Part shown: one piece after another, positions 35,932-46,394 of the stretch
Layout: each line of letters opens with the position of its first letter
Numbering within the stretch: the stretch's first letter is position 1
Assembly (NCBI GenBank): GCA_963556695.1
Contig: CAUWAG010000007.1
Span: 620,001 to 684,000 of the forward strand
DNA length: 64,000 nt
From: Anthostomella pinea
Lineage: Eukaryota; Ascomycota; Sordariomycetes; Xylariales; Xylariaceae
Direction: 5' to 3'
Notes under the pieces: model-generated
Databases searched by the model: none
What the model was told of the DNA's origin: nothing
Seen by the model: only the letters and a program-made list of their open reading frames with translations
Made by a program: the position numbers and the translations under genes

Positions 35932-38060
35932 ATGCATCACGGCAACGGGAACAACATCCCACGCATCAGGACAGCTGTCCTGGGCCTGGCCAAGGCTACC
36001 TTTCTTGGCCTTGCCGCCGCCGCTCCTATAAAGACTCGCGGTCACCACGACAATGAGCCCGAAGCCGAGGGAGGTGCGCTATGGATACTCTACGTCGTGT
36101 CGATGGTCCTTGTGCTCATGGGGGGTGCCTTTGCTGGTTTGACCATAGCTCTCATGGGCCAGGATGAGATCTACCTACAAGTCATATCCCTCGATCACGA
36201 AGAACCACAAAGGAAGAACGCGAAGCGCGTCCACGACCTGCTGAACAAGGGTAAACACTGGGTGCTCGTGACCCTGCTACTGTCCAATGTCATCGTCAAC
36301 GAGACGTTACCCGTCGTTCTGGACAGGTGCTTCGGCGGTGGCATTGCCGCTGTTGTTGGTAGCACTGTCCTGATCGTCATCTTCGGCGAGGTCATACCGC
36401 AGTCCTTATGTGTTCGTTACGGGCTGCAAATCGGCGGCTCCATGTCTAAGCCCGTTCTAATATTGATGTGGATAATGGCCCCAGTGGCTTGGCCCACTGC
36501 AAAGCTGCTCGATTGGCTGCTGGGTGAAGACCATGGAACAGTCTACAAGAAGAGTGGTCTGAAGACACTGGTCACTCTGCACAAGTCGTTGGGCGAGGTT
36601 GACGAGAGGCTGAACCAGGACGAAGTCACCATCATCAGCGCCGTCCTCGACTTGAAGCGCAAGCCTGTCGGCGAGGTCATGACGCCAATGGACGACGTGT
36701 ACGTTATGGCAGAGGATACCGTGCTCGACGAGAAGACTATTGACCAGATCCTCGACGCCGGTTATTCTCGCATCCCAATCCACCAGACGGGAAACCCAAC
36801 AAACTACGTCGGCATGCTCCTTGTCAAGATTCTCATCACGTATGATCCCGAGGATGGGAAACGAGTCAGGGACTTCCCTCTCGCAACCCTCCCAGAGACC
36901 CGACCGGAGACTAGCTGCCTCGATATCATCAACTTTTTCCAGGAAGGCAAGTCTCACATGGTACTCATTTCCGACTCTCCTGGCGAGGACCAAGGTGCTA
37001 TAGGAGTGGTGACTCTCGAGGATGTCATAGAAGAGCTCATTGGGGAGTAAGTCATCTGTTGTAGAGCCACTCAAGCTCGGCCTGCTGATCATAAATTGCT
37101 AGGGAGATCATCGACGAGTCCGATGTATACGTTGATATCCACAAGGCCATACGAAGATCTCACCCGGCTCCCAAGATTCGGGCCCAGCGAAAGGACCTCA
37201 TGAATAAGGACACGGCAGTCCAGGATGGCACCCTCATCGATCTAAGCGAAGGTGATAATGTACGACCAGGTCCAAACCAGCGAACTGCCTCGGCCACTGG
37301 CAGTGCCGAAACACCTGGGCTATCTAGTAGCCCGAATATGGCAAAGTTGTTGATGCGCAGAAGTTCGGCTGGTCAAGACGGCCAAATGATACACACGAAC
37401 GTACCCGTCAAGGCCAACTTTGAAGATATGAGGGACCACTTCAAACACCTTGGACCGTCGAATAAAGCATCCAATCCAAAGGCCACTCGGGTCTCGGCAG
37501 TCAAGATTAAACCTGGCACATCTTCCAGCCCTTCCGGCCAGGGGCGGACAGGTTCTGTAGCGACGGAGACCACTACACAGGACCCAGACGCTGACGTGAA
37601 TGAGCGCACCAGCCTTCTCAGACCCGTAGCCAAGGATGGCATCCAGGCTCTTCATCAGACCTACAATGGCCCTTCCTTCACCAACATCGATGGCCAACCG
37701 AAGATCACACTTCAGACTGATGGTGGAAGCGAGACATGGGAGCAAGCAGACCGTAGTGCTCAGTCAAAAAGCCAGGATTCTAATGAGGATGATACATCGC
37801 CGACAGATGGGGCAGAGACAGATGCCATTGGACGCATAAAAGGATATGCGCGCAGCGGCAGCATTACAGAGAACATTGTTGAAGCCGGGGGCGTTCGCAA
37901 AGTCGTTCTCGAGGCCAATAGTGTGTCGGACTTGGAGGACGCGTTGGAAGATATTGCAGAGGGCTCCACGACACACTCCGACGGTGACGATGCAGCAGCT
38001 GGCAGTCAAGGCAATGGAAAGAAGAAGAACCGTCGAAAGAAGAAGAAAGGAGGGAATTAG
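35932..38060 (+). CDS. MAM3: MAM3-like CNNM/DUF21 - CBS membrane protein
   Basis: A CNNM-family protein like yeast Mam3, a vacuolar membrane protein linked to manganese and magnesium homeostasis. Two exons, 35932-37046 and 37103-38060, give 690 residues. The N-terminus is hydrophobic (AVLGLAKATFLGLAAAAP). The DUF21/CNNM domain occupies about residues 55-225 with three or four spans (LYVVSMVLVLMGGAFAGLT, VLVTLLLSNVIVNETLPVVL, VVGSTVLIVIFGEVIPQSL). It is followed by a CBS pair (about 240-385; VGEVMTPMDDVYVM, YSRIPIHQTGN, GVVTLEDVIEELIGEE). The C-terminal 300 residues are Ser/Thr/Asp-rich and likely disordered, ending in a Lys/Arg cluster (KKKNRRKKKKGGN). The intron falls exactly inside the conserved ELIGEEIIDESD segment. 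Symbol given by homology to yeast. Confidence 0.9.
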
Positions 38061-39534
38061 GTAACGGGAGGGCCGTGGGCGTTCTGCGATGGCTACACGC
38101 CGCGAAGTGCCGGCGGCTGGTGAGGCCAACACCAGGCGGACCGCAGAGCGCCTTGGACCGCTGGCTTTTGCCACGGACTTGCTGACACTTGTTTGCCACC
38201 ATGTCATTAAGCTAAAGCCTGGCTTTGTACGACGATTGTCAGATTGATTGTGGATCGGAGATGGCATGTAGTGGCCTCTTCAACCGGCGGCGTGTAAAAG
38301 CTTCTGAGGCCGCCTGGAACCATGGCGATGAGTAATAAAAAGTCGTCTGTGTAGGAGGATATCTTCGTTGCACCAATCCATCAGTTCATGTTGTATTAGT
38401 ACACTCAGTCCTCACAAGTCTCCGTACGCGCCATGTCAATGAGATTCCACACCACCTGTTAAAATATCGAAATATTGGAATAAGTAGCTCTAATTTGGTA
38501 CGCTACTTTTTATACTTATTGCAGTGTGCTTATTCAGATTCGAAGGTAGACATACCGTTGATTACTAGACGGATGGTGTACGGAGACCTATGAGGGTTCA
38601 GTGTACCGCATGAGCCCCGTTGGTCATTAGTCCTGCGAATTCCGTGCCCTTGAGATTGCTTTATCTTGTAACTTGGCGGAAAGATAGGCCGTCTTCGCCC
38701 GGGAAGTTGTTCGTGATGTTTACTACCACCCGCGGATCAGTTTACGAGGAGGCGTAAGTTAAAGGCTGTTATCTGCTAGGGGTGGCGTAGCGGCTTTATA
38801 AGTACATTTATCTTTCTCTTATGTTTAGTATATGCCTTATAATCACTGTTGAGTAAGGGGCTAGTATAGCTTATATTGTTTTCTTATATAAATAGGTATA
38901 TGTACCAATCTTCCCCTTTCAAGTCGTTTAATAAGTGAGAGGGAAAATCACGAAGCGAACTTCGTCTAACCGTAGGCAAATTAAATGTGTCGATTACTTA
39001 TTATTAGTTTCGTTATAAGGTATAAAAAGTCCTAAGTGAGGCTGTATGCATACCACAATATCGCTCTGCCTCTCAAGAATACCAACCCATACAGTAACCA
39101 AAACCCATCAATTTTGCGTCGCGTTAGAATTGAATCCAAATCCTTCATAGCGGCTCGCCCCACCTTCACGTACAAAGCGCTCTAGCCAGCCGCCATGGGA
39201 GCATGCAATTGAGAGATGAAGCGACGAGGGATCGCATCAGAGCGGTCGAGGAGTTCTTGGATCCTAGTAATACTTTCTGTGATGCGCGTTTTCTTCAGCT
39301 CTTACTGACCGGTTGCACAGCAATCCGAAAGCCCGAAGCTACAGAGCTGAAATTGTCCTCGTGCTCAACAGAAGCCTTCGACGACTCACAGTCAGCATAG
39401 ATGAGATCCGATCGCACAACAACGAGCTTGCAGATGGACTACTCGATACCGCTTTCGACTTTTTTCGCTAGCATTCGACCGAGCCCTTTATAAACATTGT
39501 AAACACACTCGGCAATGTATAGTTAAGGTAAGAA
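38061..39534. other. Intergenic region between the MAM3-like gene and AT-rich block 2
   Basis: No gene I can support; a 65-codon open frame at 39203-39400 matches nothing. It holds the second copy of the short palindromic repeat (38474-38536). AT content rises in steps toward 39535. Confidence 0.45.
38474..38536. repeat. Short palindromic repeat, copy 2 (MITE-like, diverged)
   Basis: A diverged relative of the 35744-35822 element. The left arm begins TTGGAATAAGTAGCTC. The right arm read in reverse is TCTGAATAAGCACACTGCAA, again with paired GAATAAG words. It lies about 410 bp downstream of the MAM3-like stop codon. Confidence 0.5.
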
Positions 39535-40831
39535 TTCATCGGGTCCACCCCTTCTAATACAAAAATCCTTAACTATTACCCCGAATTTTACTTATACGTA
39601 ATTCGATTAATTAAATAGTTAAAAATGTAGAAAAATAAGTAGCGTATTTGTTTATTTTTAACGATTATATCTTTATATATTAACTTCGTACTTTTTTAAC
39701 GATTTATAATCGCTTTTTCATGAAAAGAATCAAGCGCCGGATGTGAGCTTTTGAGTTCTTTCTAATGTACTTTTTAATAATCTAATAAAATATTCAGTAT
39801 CTAGCTGGGTTTCTAAGCTTTTAAAGGTTTGAATATCCCTTTTAATATTTCCTTCCAATATTTACTTCTAAAAAGCTTATATATTTTTGATTAAATTAAA
39901 ATCTAAGCTATAAGTTAATTATTTATTTGATACCGAGATCTTACGCGCGTTAATTTAATTTATCGTATTTCAAAAGACGTATATCAGCCCGTTATTTTAT
40001 TAAAAATAAAATTACGGCTCATAATTAAAAAGTAAACGGTTTAATAAAGTCTTTCAATAGTTTAACTTGTCAAATCCATTCGTTATAGCCCTTTAAAAGA
40101 AAGGTGAGGTTTGTTTTCATATATTATTAACAGCGTGCGATATTTTCAACCGGTTTTAAAGTAAATATTAATTGAAACTATAATTATTACTTTTACGTGA
40201 TTTTTAAGTTTTACAAACTTTTTAAAGACTTTTTTAAAGGGAAGTAAAAGTATTAATTAATTAATAAGTTAATAACATTTTAATAAGAAGATTTATTAAG
40301 AAAAATCGGTTATTTAATTGACGTTAGTAAAAAAAATTCAAAACTACGTACCGTTATGAAATCTCGAGATTTTTAAATTTTAAATAAGTAAAGGTATAAT
40401 AAGCCTTATCGAGTTTTTTAATTTGATAGGATTTGCTTTTAAAACTTTTATTTATAAAGATTATAAGTACGTAATATACTCTTAATAATAAAAACCGAAA
40501 ATTTAAAGATGACCGCGTTAAAGATTAACTTTTGTCGCTTTTTATTTATTTATAAATGAAATTATCTATCGTTTTTAACGCTTTAAACCCCTTTTATAAC
40601 CTTTATTAAGGGTTTTTTTTAAAAGAGCGTGTTATATTAAAGTTTTAAATAATACGTTTAATATAATTATAAGACGTTTTTAACTGCTTTATTAATAAGT
40701 TTTTAAACTTTTTAACGTAATATATGCTTACAATTATAGCTTTTTTAAGAATTTAATCGGTGTTCTTTTCACAATTAGCTATTGATTGGGCGTAAAAGAA
40801 ATCAAAATTTATTACAGATTTTAAAAGTTAT

Positions 40832-41033
40832 TGTTGGAACAGGCTTGAACGATCAATCATAATACTCGAGTATTGGGTCAAGGTCATGATGTTGCAAATG
40901 GTTGGATTGGGAGGTCTAGCTGGACTCGCAGGTCTGGCTAAGTGACCTTACAATCCAGTATCTAATCTCTTATCTAATTATACATGTGGGTTTGGTATAG
41001 GTGGTTTGACTGTGGAATCGCATAGATCCAACA
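40832..41033 (+). mobile_element. Solo LTR, family 1, copy D
   Basis: A 202-bp forward copy with complete TGTTGGA/TCCAACA termini, flanked by the 5-bp duplication GTTAT (40827-40831 and 41034-41038). Belongs to the subfamily of copies B and E. Confidence 0.88.
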
Positions 41034-41814
41034 GTTATAATTATTAAAAAAAAGTAGTTAAAACGCGCTTACGTAAAGTCGCATTTTAATAAAGGTAGAC
41101 CCAATAAATTCTAACCCTAACTATGTTACTACGTATATATTAATAGTTATAAAAAGTTTGCCCGTAGTTTATAAACACTCGCATTATCGCATTTTAACCT
41201 TATAGTTTTTATGGTAAAAATCGTAATATAATGTTTTTATATAAACGTAAGATTATTATAAATAGTCTTTTGTAAAACGCGATGATACTTATTAAAATGC
41301 GAGAGGGTTATAATGAGTGATAAAATATAATTGGGTTTTATATAAGTATTAATGAAAGTTAATATTATGATTGTTTATAATTAGAATGTTAATAAATCTA
41401 CTCTAAATTACTAGCGCCTATTAGCTTTTTAACCCGGTTAATAAAACTACGTTTTTTATAATCGTGCTTTTATCTTAAAGTAATACATTATAATTCGTAT
41501 ATATATTAAGAAGTACGGCTTAAAATTATTAGTGTATAAATATATCAAGATTTATAACGTTAAAGTAAAAACACGATCGTAAAAAACGTAATTTTTTTAA
41601 CTAGATTTATTTTGATGATTAATGTACGAAGATTGAAAAAAAAGTAATAAAAATGTTTATAACGTTTTTATAAAGGATAATTTATAATTAAGTAAATATA
41701 AGTTATAAAAATAATAAAACATTTATTAAAGTTTTAAATTTATAACGATTATAATAAAAATAAAAATAAAAACTAAATTAACTTTAAAATAATATAATTT
41801 AAGTTTTATTTTAT

Positions 41815-41842
41815 AATATATATATATATATATATATATAAT
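41815..41842. repeat. (TA)n microsatellite
   Basis: A run of about 13 TA units that immediately abuts the left end of the MITE-like element, which is expected for an element that inserts at TA. Confidence 0.8.
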
Positions 41843-41843
41843 A

Positions 41844-42287
41844 TCGTAGATAATAAGCGAGCTGCAAATATAAGCGAGCTGCAAAGTAGGGCTTTTATAT
41901 GAAAAAAGTCGGTGCGCTAATTTTTAACATAACGAAAAAAAATCGAAAAAATCTCGGACCTTTTTTTAAAAGTTTATAACTTGAAAAATACATTAATATC
42001 ACTTTTTTTAAGTTTATAGCTAGTTTATTTTAAAATTTATTTCAAAATACGTTAAAAATACGTTTATAAAAAAGCCTTTTTAAGATACACAGGCTATTAT
42101 ATTAGTGAAAAACAATTGCTACATATTATTATTACTTATAGAAAAGGCTACGTTAAATGCAGCAGGTCCGATTATTTTCCGATTTTTTTTTCCAAAAGGT
42201 AGACGCACGGTTATGCACCGAGTCTTTTATATATAAAAGCCCTACCTTGCAGCTCGCTTATATTCGCAGCTTACTTTTGATCTACGT
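41844..42287 (+). mobile_element. MITE-like element, copy 1, with twin AAGCGAGCTG motifs
   Basis: A 444-bp non-coding element between TA dinucleotides (41842-41843 and 42288-42289). The tips are TCGTAG (left) and ACGTAG (right, reversed), with inverted repeats of roughly 70 bp. At the left end AAGCGAGCTG starts 11 bp from the tip (41855) and again 17 bp later (41872). The right end has the same arrangement with the outer motif mutated to AAGTAAGCTG. Offset and spacing equal those of the intact transposon at 20767. No open frame of note inside. Probably a non-autonomous relative. Confidence 0.8.
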
Positions 42288-42470
42288 TAACTTAGTTATA
42301 ATATTTATATAGTTTAATTCTTAATTTTTATTAAAAGTTTCATTTAAAACTATATATTTTATAGTTATCAAGGTTTTAATTATTATTAATGTGCTTATGT
42401 TACGGCTTGTTTTATTGAAAAGTTCGTTTTAAAAAACCTAGTAAGTGCTAGCGGTTTAAAGTAAGGCACT

Positions 42471-42563
42471 GACATTTCGATTGTAACGCAAGTAAGTTAT
42501 GCTAATATTGGTTTGAAAACCTCTAAACGCCGCGCTGGGGTAACATCTAAGAATCGAAATGTC
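42471..42563. repeat. 12-bp inverted repeat at the edge of AT-rich block 2
   Basis: GACATTTCGATT at 42471-42482 and its exact reverse complement at 42552-42563, spanning 93 bp just outside the AT-rich block. It may be a miniature element; no target duplication is certain. Confidence 0.5.
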
Positions 42564-43102
42564 GACTCGAGCTATTTAAGACCCTTGGTACATACCTACT
42601 TTTTCTCCTTCTATCTCCCCTGGTACACTGCTTCGTCTACAGATGAGCCATCCAGAGAGGATCGCAGACGCTGAGGTTTCTAGGCTCTGTCGCGCGAGCC
42701 ACCAGATCCAGGACCCTTTGGCTGGCGGGAAGATTGTTCGCCCGCGGATCACCAGCAATGACAAGAGCCTTGTTGTCGATCGCATTTTGTATTTGTATGG
42801 GAGTGTACGAGTAGTGGGGGTGTCCGAGAACTAGGGAGGGGATGGTATGTCAGCAACATCGAAAGCATTGAACATTGTCATTGACGCAATTGTGTTCTTC
42901 TGCATCTAACCACCATATTTGTGAACATAACCTACAGCAGAAAATATTACCATTTTTACGGAATCAATTAGCTGGAGCTCGTCATCGGCATTAGCTACCC
43001 ACCTCATCAGTGACGGGAGACCCGGCAGCTCGGTCACAAATAGGACAGTGGGACTACATCAAGAACACACCCCCAAATCACAAACACTCCCCCTTCGCTA
43101 AG
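42564..43102. other. Intergenic region upstream of acetolactate decarboxylase
   Basis: Normal composition; a 63-codon open frame at 42643-42834 matches nothing I know. It contains the presumed promoter of the downstream gene. Confidence 0.4.
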
Positions 43103-43978
43103 ATGGTCTCCAGAATCCCCAACGACATCTTCCAATTCAGCACCGTCTCCGCCCTGATGGCGGGCCTCTGCACCTCCGGTCCGCTGGCACATCAACTAAC
43201 CGGCTACGGCACTCACGGGCTGGGAACCTGCAGCGCCCTCAACGGCGAAGTCCTCTTCCTCGACAGCGTAGCCTACCACATCACGACCTCTCCGTCCAAG
43301 AAAAGCAGCAGCCAGAGCATGACCCAAGGCGCCGCCGATGATCAAGAAGCGCTTAACGACGCCGCCCGCGGGCTGGACCCCGTCATCAAGAAAGCAGCCC
43401 GCGACGCCATGATGCCGTTCGTGCAGGTCACGCTGTTCCGGCCCGAGTTCAGGCTTCCTCTTCCCCTACCGCAATCGAAGACGCTGTCGAAATCCTCGCT
43501 GCTGAACACGCTCTCCTCGCCGCCGCGAAGTCCCGGGGGCCCGCTGCCGCCGGCGGATTTGAAGGGCACGACAGGCGGCCAGAACAGCTTCCTGCCCTTC
43601 CTGATCCGCGGGACCTTCGCCGACATGACAATCCGCATCGGCGGACCCATAAAGGACGACTCCGAATCGCTGGCGCAGGTCACGGCGCGGGCGCCGCAAT
43701 GGCGCATCAAAGGTGCGAAGGGCACGATTTTCGGCTTCTTGAGCCCTGCATGGAGTAACGGCATCTCGGTTGCGGGGTTCCATGGGCATTTTATCGAGGA
43801 CGAGGGACAGGGCGCCAGGAGAGGTGGGCATGTGCTTGATTTCGTGGTTGGGGAGGGTGAGGGAAGGGTTGAGTGGGGTGTTAGTGGGCATCATCATTTG
43901 GGCCTGCCGAGGGGGGAAGAGTGGGAGAGTCTGGAGCTGGGGGTGGACGCTGAGGGCATTGCTAAGGCTGAGGGGTGA
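43103..43978 (+). CDS. Alpha-acetolactate decarboxylase
   Basis: Converts 2-acetolactate to acetoin, diverting a valine/leucine precursor. Intronless, 291 residues from the ATG at 43103; an in-frame GTG-led extension reaches 43010 but lacks family similarity. Family hallmarks are FQFSTVSALMAGL near the start, GLGTCSALNGEVLFLDSVAY (with the conserved Glu), the TLFRPEF strand, and the zinc ligands near His227, His229 (GFHGHFIEDE) and His243 (GGHVLDF). It is longer than the usual 230-260 because of a Ser/Pro/Leu-rich insertion (about residues 115-165) and a few residues between the second and third His. No signal peptide. The family is mainly bacterial, so transfer into fungi is plausible. It lies about 0.66 kb from an AT-rich block. 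Confidence 0.9.
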   Translation: MVSRIPNDIFQFSTVSALMAGLCTSGPLAHQLTGYGTHGLGTCSALNGEVLFLDSVAYHITTSPSKKSSSQSMTQGAADDQEALNDAARGLDPVIKKAARDAMMPFVQVTLFRPEFRLPLPLPQSKTLSKSSLLNTLSSPPRSPGGPLPPADLKGTTGGQNSFLPFLIRGTFADMTIRIGGPIKDDSESLAQVTARAPQWRIKGAKGTIFGFLSPAWSNGISVAGFHGHFIEDEGQGARRGGHVLDFVVGEGEGRVEWGVSGHHHLGLPRGEEWESLELGVDAEGIAKAEG

Positions 43979-44452
43979 GATTAGGTACTGTCTAGGAGGC
44001 AATGGAGACGTTGGTTTGTAGGTAGAGAAGAATTGTTTCTAGAAGACTGGATACAGTAATGTGGTATCTACAATCTGGCTGAGGCAGTGAGCATGGCATC
44101 AAATGTACATTCGATGGTGGCGGCGTGACATTTTCAAACAACCGCCAACATTGTTCTTCAGGAAAATGCCGATATAATTGGCAAGTCATCCTCAAGGTAC
44201 CCCACCGCTCATACGTGGGTCTACATGGTGCTCGAGTTGGACAATGGTCCTGTTCATCAGCTGTGGTTTCCTGGGTAGCTTTCACTTCAGGCTACCTTTT
44301 GATACGCAGCTTAGTAGGGCTGGAAAGGCAGGGAGTGGTGGTGCATTGTTGCACACTATGCAAATCCGCCTGTGAATCGATCCAAGCATATCTTACACGT
44401 TGTTCTGCACTGCAGTATTTTGATGGCTTCGCTCGCAAATAACAGTACATGA

Positions 44453-45790
44453 CTATTTAGACCGGCGCCATCCACTAGCACTACCAGCACCGCCAGGTTG
44501 ACCGCTTCGCTCAGCCTCGAGCATGGCATCAAACTCCTTCTGGGCCTGTTCCTTTTCGTAATCCCTCGTCTCTCTCTCGACTTCCTCTTTGGTGTAGGCA
44601 AAGCTCTCTGTCTTGGGCGTGGCATCTCTAGTGTTGGGTGTCTTGTCTTGCCTCAACTGAGCCCACCCCTTTTCCTGTCCGGACGAGTCCCCTTGCTGCC
44701 ACTTTCGCACTTCTGGGCGTGACTGTTGCCGAACGCGGTCCCAGGCCGACCCACCCGAGCTGCTCTGGGCTTGGCTTGTATCGGCTTTCCTGGACGAAGC
44801 AGACACTGGCGAAGCATCGTCGGCATCGAATAAATCCAGGTCATCAGCTGCGTTCTGCGAGCTAGCGTCTGGGAAGTTGTTCCTTTGGGGTTTGCTAAAT
44901 GGTGCCTGTGGGGGCGCACTTCGAACCCAGCTCGACTGCCGTGGTGGAGTATATGTGTCTACACTTGGAGTAGACGCCTCGGAGATGGTTTCGCTGCCGT
45001 ACTCTTGGGGAAAAGAATTTTGCGGCTGCGACGCTTGCTCAGCCGATGGAAATTGGGTGGCATCGCCTTCTGCCTGTGGTGGTGTGTTTCTCCTGGCTGG
45101 ATCAGGGATGCCCAGTCGCCGCCGCTCCTGCTGACGCGCTACCTCACGAGGATCTGGATGATTCTTGCTGATATCGTTCACCATGGTAGAGAGACGTGGA
45201 TCTCTCATGACGTGTGCTTTGAAGGAAGAAGAGGACGTAGAGGTGAAGAACAATGCGGTGGGAATCCACACCAGGGGCTGGAAAGTGACAAAGCGAACAA
45301 TATGCCACACAGCAGCAGCTCTGGCGCCCTTGAGAAAGGGCATATACTTGGTGGGGAACATGTAAGGATCGAACCTGGTCATCTTGGGTTGGTAGAAGGG
45401 GAACTTGAAGGTCTTTCTGGTGATGACAGTCGCTGCGATGGCACCAGCAATGGACACAGGTTGAGTCCAAGCAAATTGGCGTACGCGCTTAGCAGTATGC
45501 TCGCTCAGGGCCTGAACCTCAACAGCAGTCAAGCGGCGATGAGTGCCGGTAGCGTGCGACATGACATCTCGGAGAATAGAGATGGTCTGGAAGGGGCTGC
45601 CAACGCCGAGCAAGGAAGCCCAGCTCTGCATCTGGGGCAGCCTGTCGAAATGAATGGTCGCCCCATCCTCGAAGAACTTCTTCTCGACCTGCGCTTGCTG
45701 ACTGGGAAGTACGTGCGGCCAGGGCTTGTGGTTGGTGGTGTCATTGCCGTCAAAAGATGATGAGTCGCCCGGATCATCGAAAGACGACAT
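44453..45790 (-). CDS. Conserved fungal membrane protein of unknown function
   Basis: A single 445-residue open frame, intronless. Residues about 50-95 are globular (IHFDRLPQMQSWASLLGVG). Two hydrophobic stretches follow, VSIAGAIAATVITR near 110 and AAVWHIVRFVTFQPLVWIPT near 160, compatible with a two-span membrane protein. The C-terminal half (from about 225) is rich in Pro, Ser, Gln, Asp and Lys and probably disordered, ending in a charged helix (EEVERETRDYEKEQAQKEF). I recognise the general type from other Pezizomycotina genomes but not a function. Coding is supported by length, base bias and the membrane segments. It is divergent from DNA2, with 604 bp between the two starts. Confidence 0.75.
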   Translation of the reverse strand: MSSFDDPGDSSSFDGNDTTNHKPWPHVLPSQQAQVEKKFFEDGATIHFDRLPQMQSWASLLGVGSPFQTISILRDVMSHATGTHRRLTAVEVQALSEHTAKRVRQFAWTQPVSIAGAIAATVITRKTFKFPFYQPKMTRFDPYMFPTKYMPFLKGARAAAVWHIVRFVTFQPLVWIPTALFFTSTSSSSFKAHVMRDPRLSTMVNDISKNHPDPREVARQQERRRLGIPDPARRNTPPQAEGDATQFPSAEQASQPQNSFPQEYGSETISEASTPSVDTYTPPRQSSWVRSAPPQAPFSKPQRNNFPDASSQNAADDLDLFDADDASPVSASSRKADTSQAQSSSGGSAWDRVRQQSRPEVRKWQQGDSSGQEKGWAQLRQDKTPNTRDATPKTESFAYTKEEVERETRDYEKEQAQKEFDAMLEAERSGQPGGAGSASGWRRSK

Positions 45791-46129
45791 GTCTCACCCG
45801 GGGCCAGTCTGTGGAGGATGTCTGGACTTTAAGGCTTTCAAGTTGGTTGCACCAATCCCCTTGATAAACAAACTGCAGTATCCTCCGAAGCCAGGGGTCG
45901 TGGTTGAGAGTCGTATACGTGGCAGCGCCTTCTGCCCTGATGAATGCCCATGTGTCGGTCGATGATGAGGTCGATGTTGGTGTGTCCACTTTGTGGATCG
46001 GGAAGCCAGGACATGGAAATGGCGCTTGGGCCACTAAGATGCGGTCAAGCCACAGCTACCATGCATGCGTCACTGGGGCTTGACATTGTGGCTTGGTACG
46101 CTTCATTGACTTTGGTTTTCGCGATTTTG

Positions 46130-46145
46130 ACGCGTCGTAACGCGT
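46130..46145 (+). promoter_or_regulatory. Two MluI cell-cycle boxes (MCB) upstream of DNA2
   Basis: ACGCGT at 46130-46135 and again at 46140-46145, 10 bp apart, about 250-265 bp upstream of the DNA2 ATG. ACGCGT is the binding site of the MBF complex that drives G1/S genes in yeasts, and DNA-replication genes are typical targets. The boxes are read directly; regulation is inferred. Confidence 0.6.
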
Positions 46146-46394
46146 TGACCGGCTCTACCACCCGGTCACCCACCACCACCACACCACTTTGCATACTGAA
46201 CTCTGCCATTGATCCCTTGCTCAAACTCGCCTCCCCTCCCTTTCACTATTTGCTACCCTGGAAATACACGCTAAACAACGACCCGGCTTTCAATCCCACC
46301 TCAAACGAGTCCAACCCACCATCCTTTGCGTCCACTTCAAGTCTGCTCCTGATATAAAACTTGAAGAATGATCGAATAATCTTACAACGGAACT

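Larger units (their letters stand above)
39535..42440. repeat. AT-rich, RIP-like block 2
   Basis: Same composition as block 1, with sharp edges. It contains a solo LTR (40832-41033), a (TA)n microsatellite (about 41815-41842) and a MITE-like element (41844-42287). No gene is recognisable. Confidence 0.85.
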
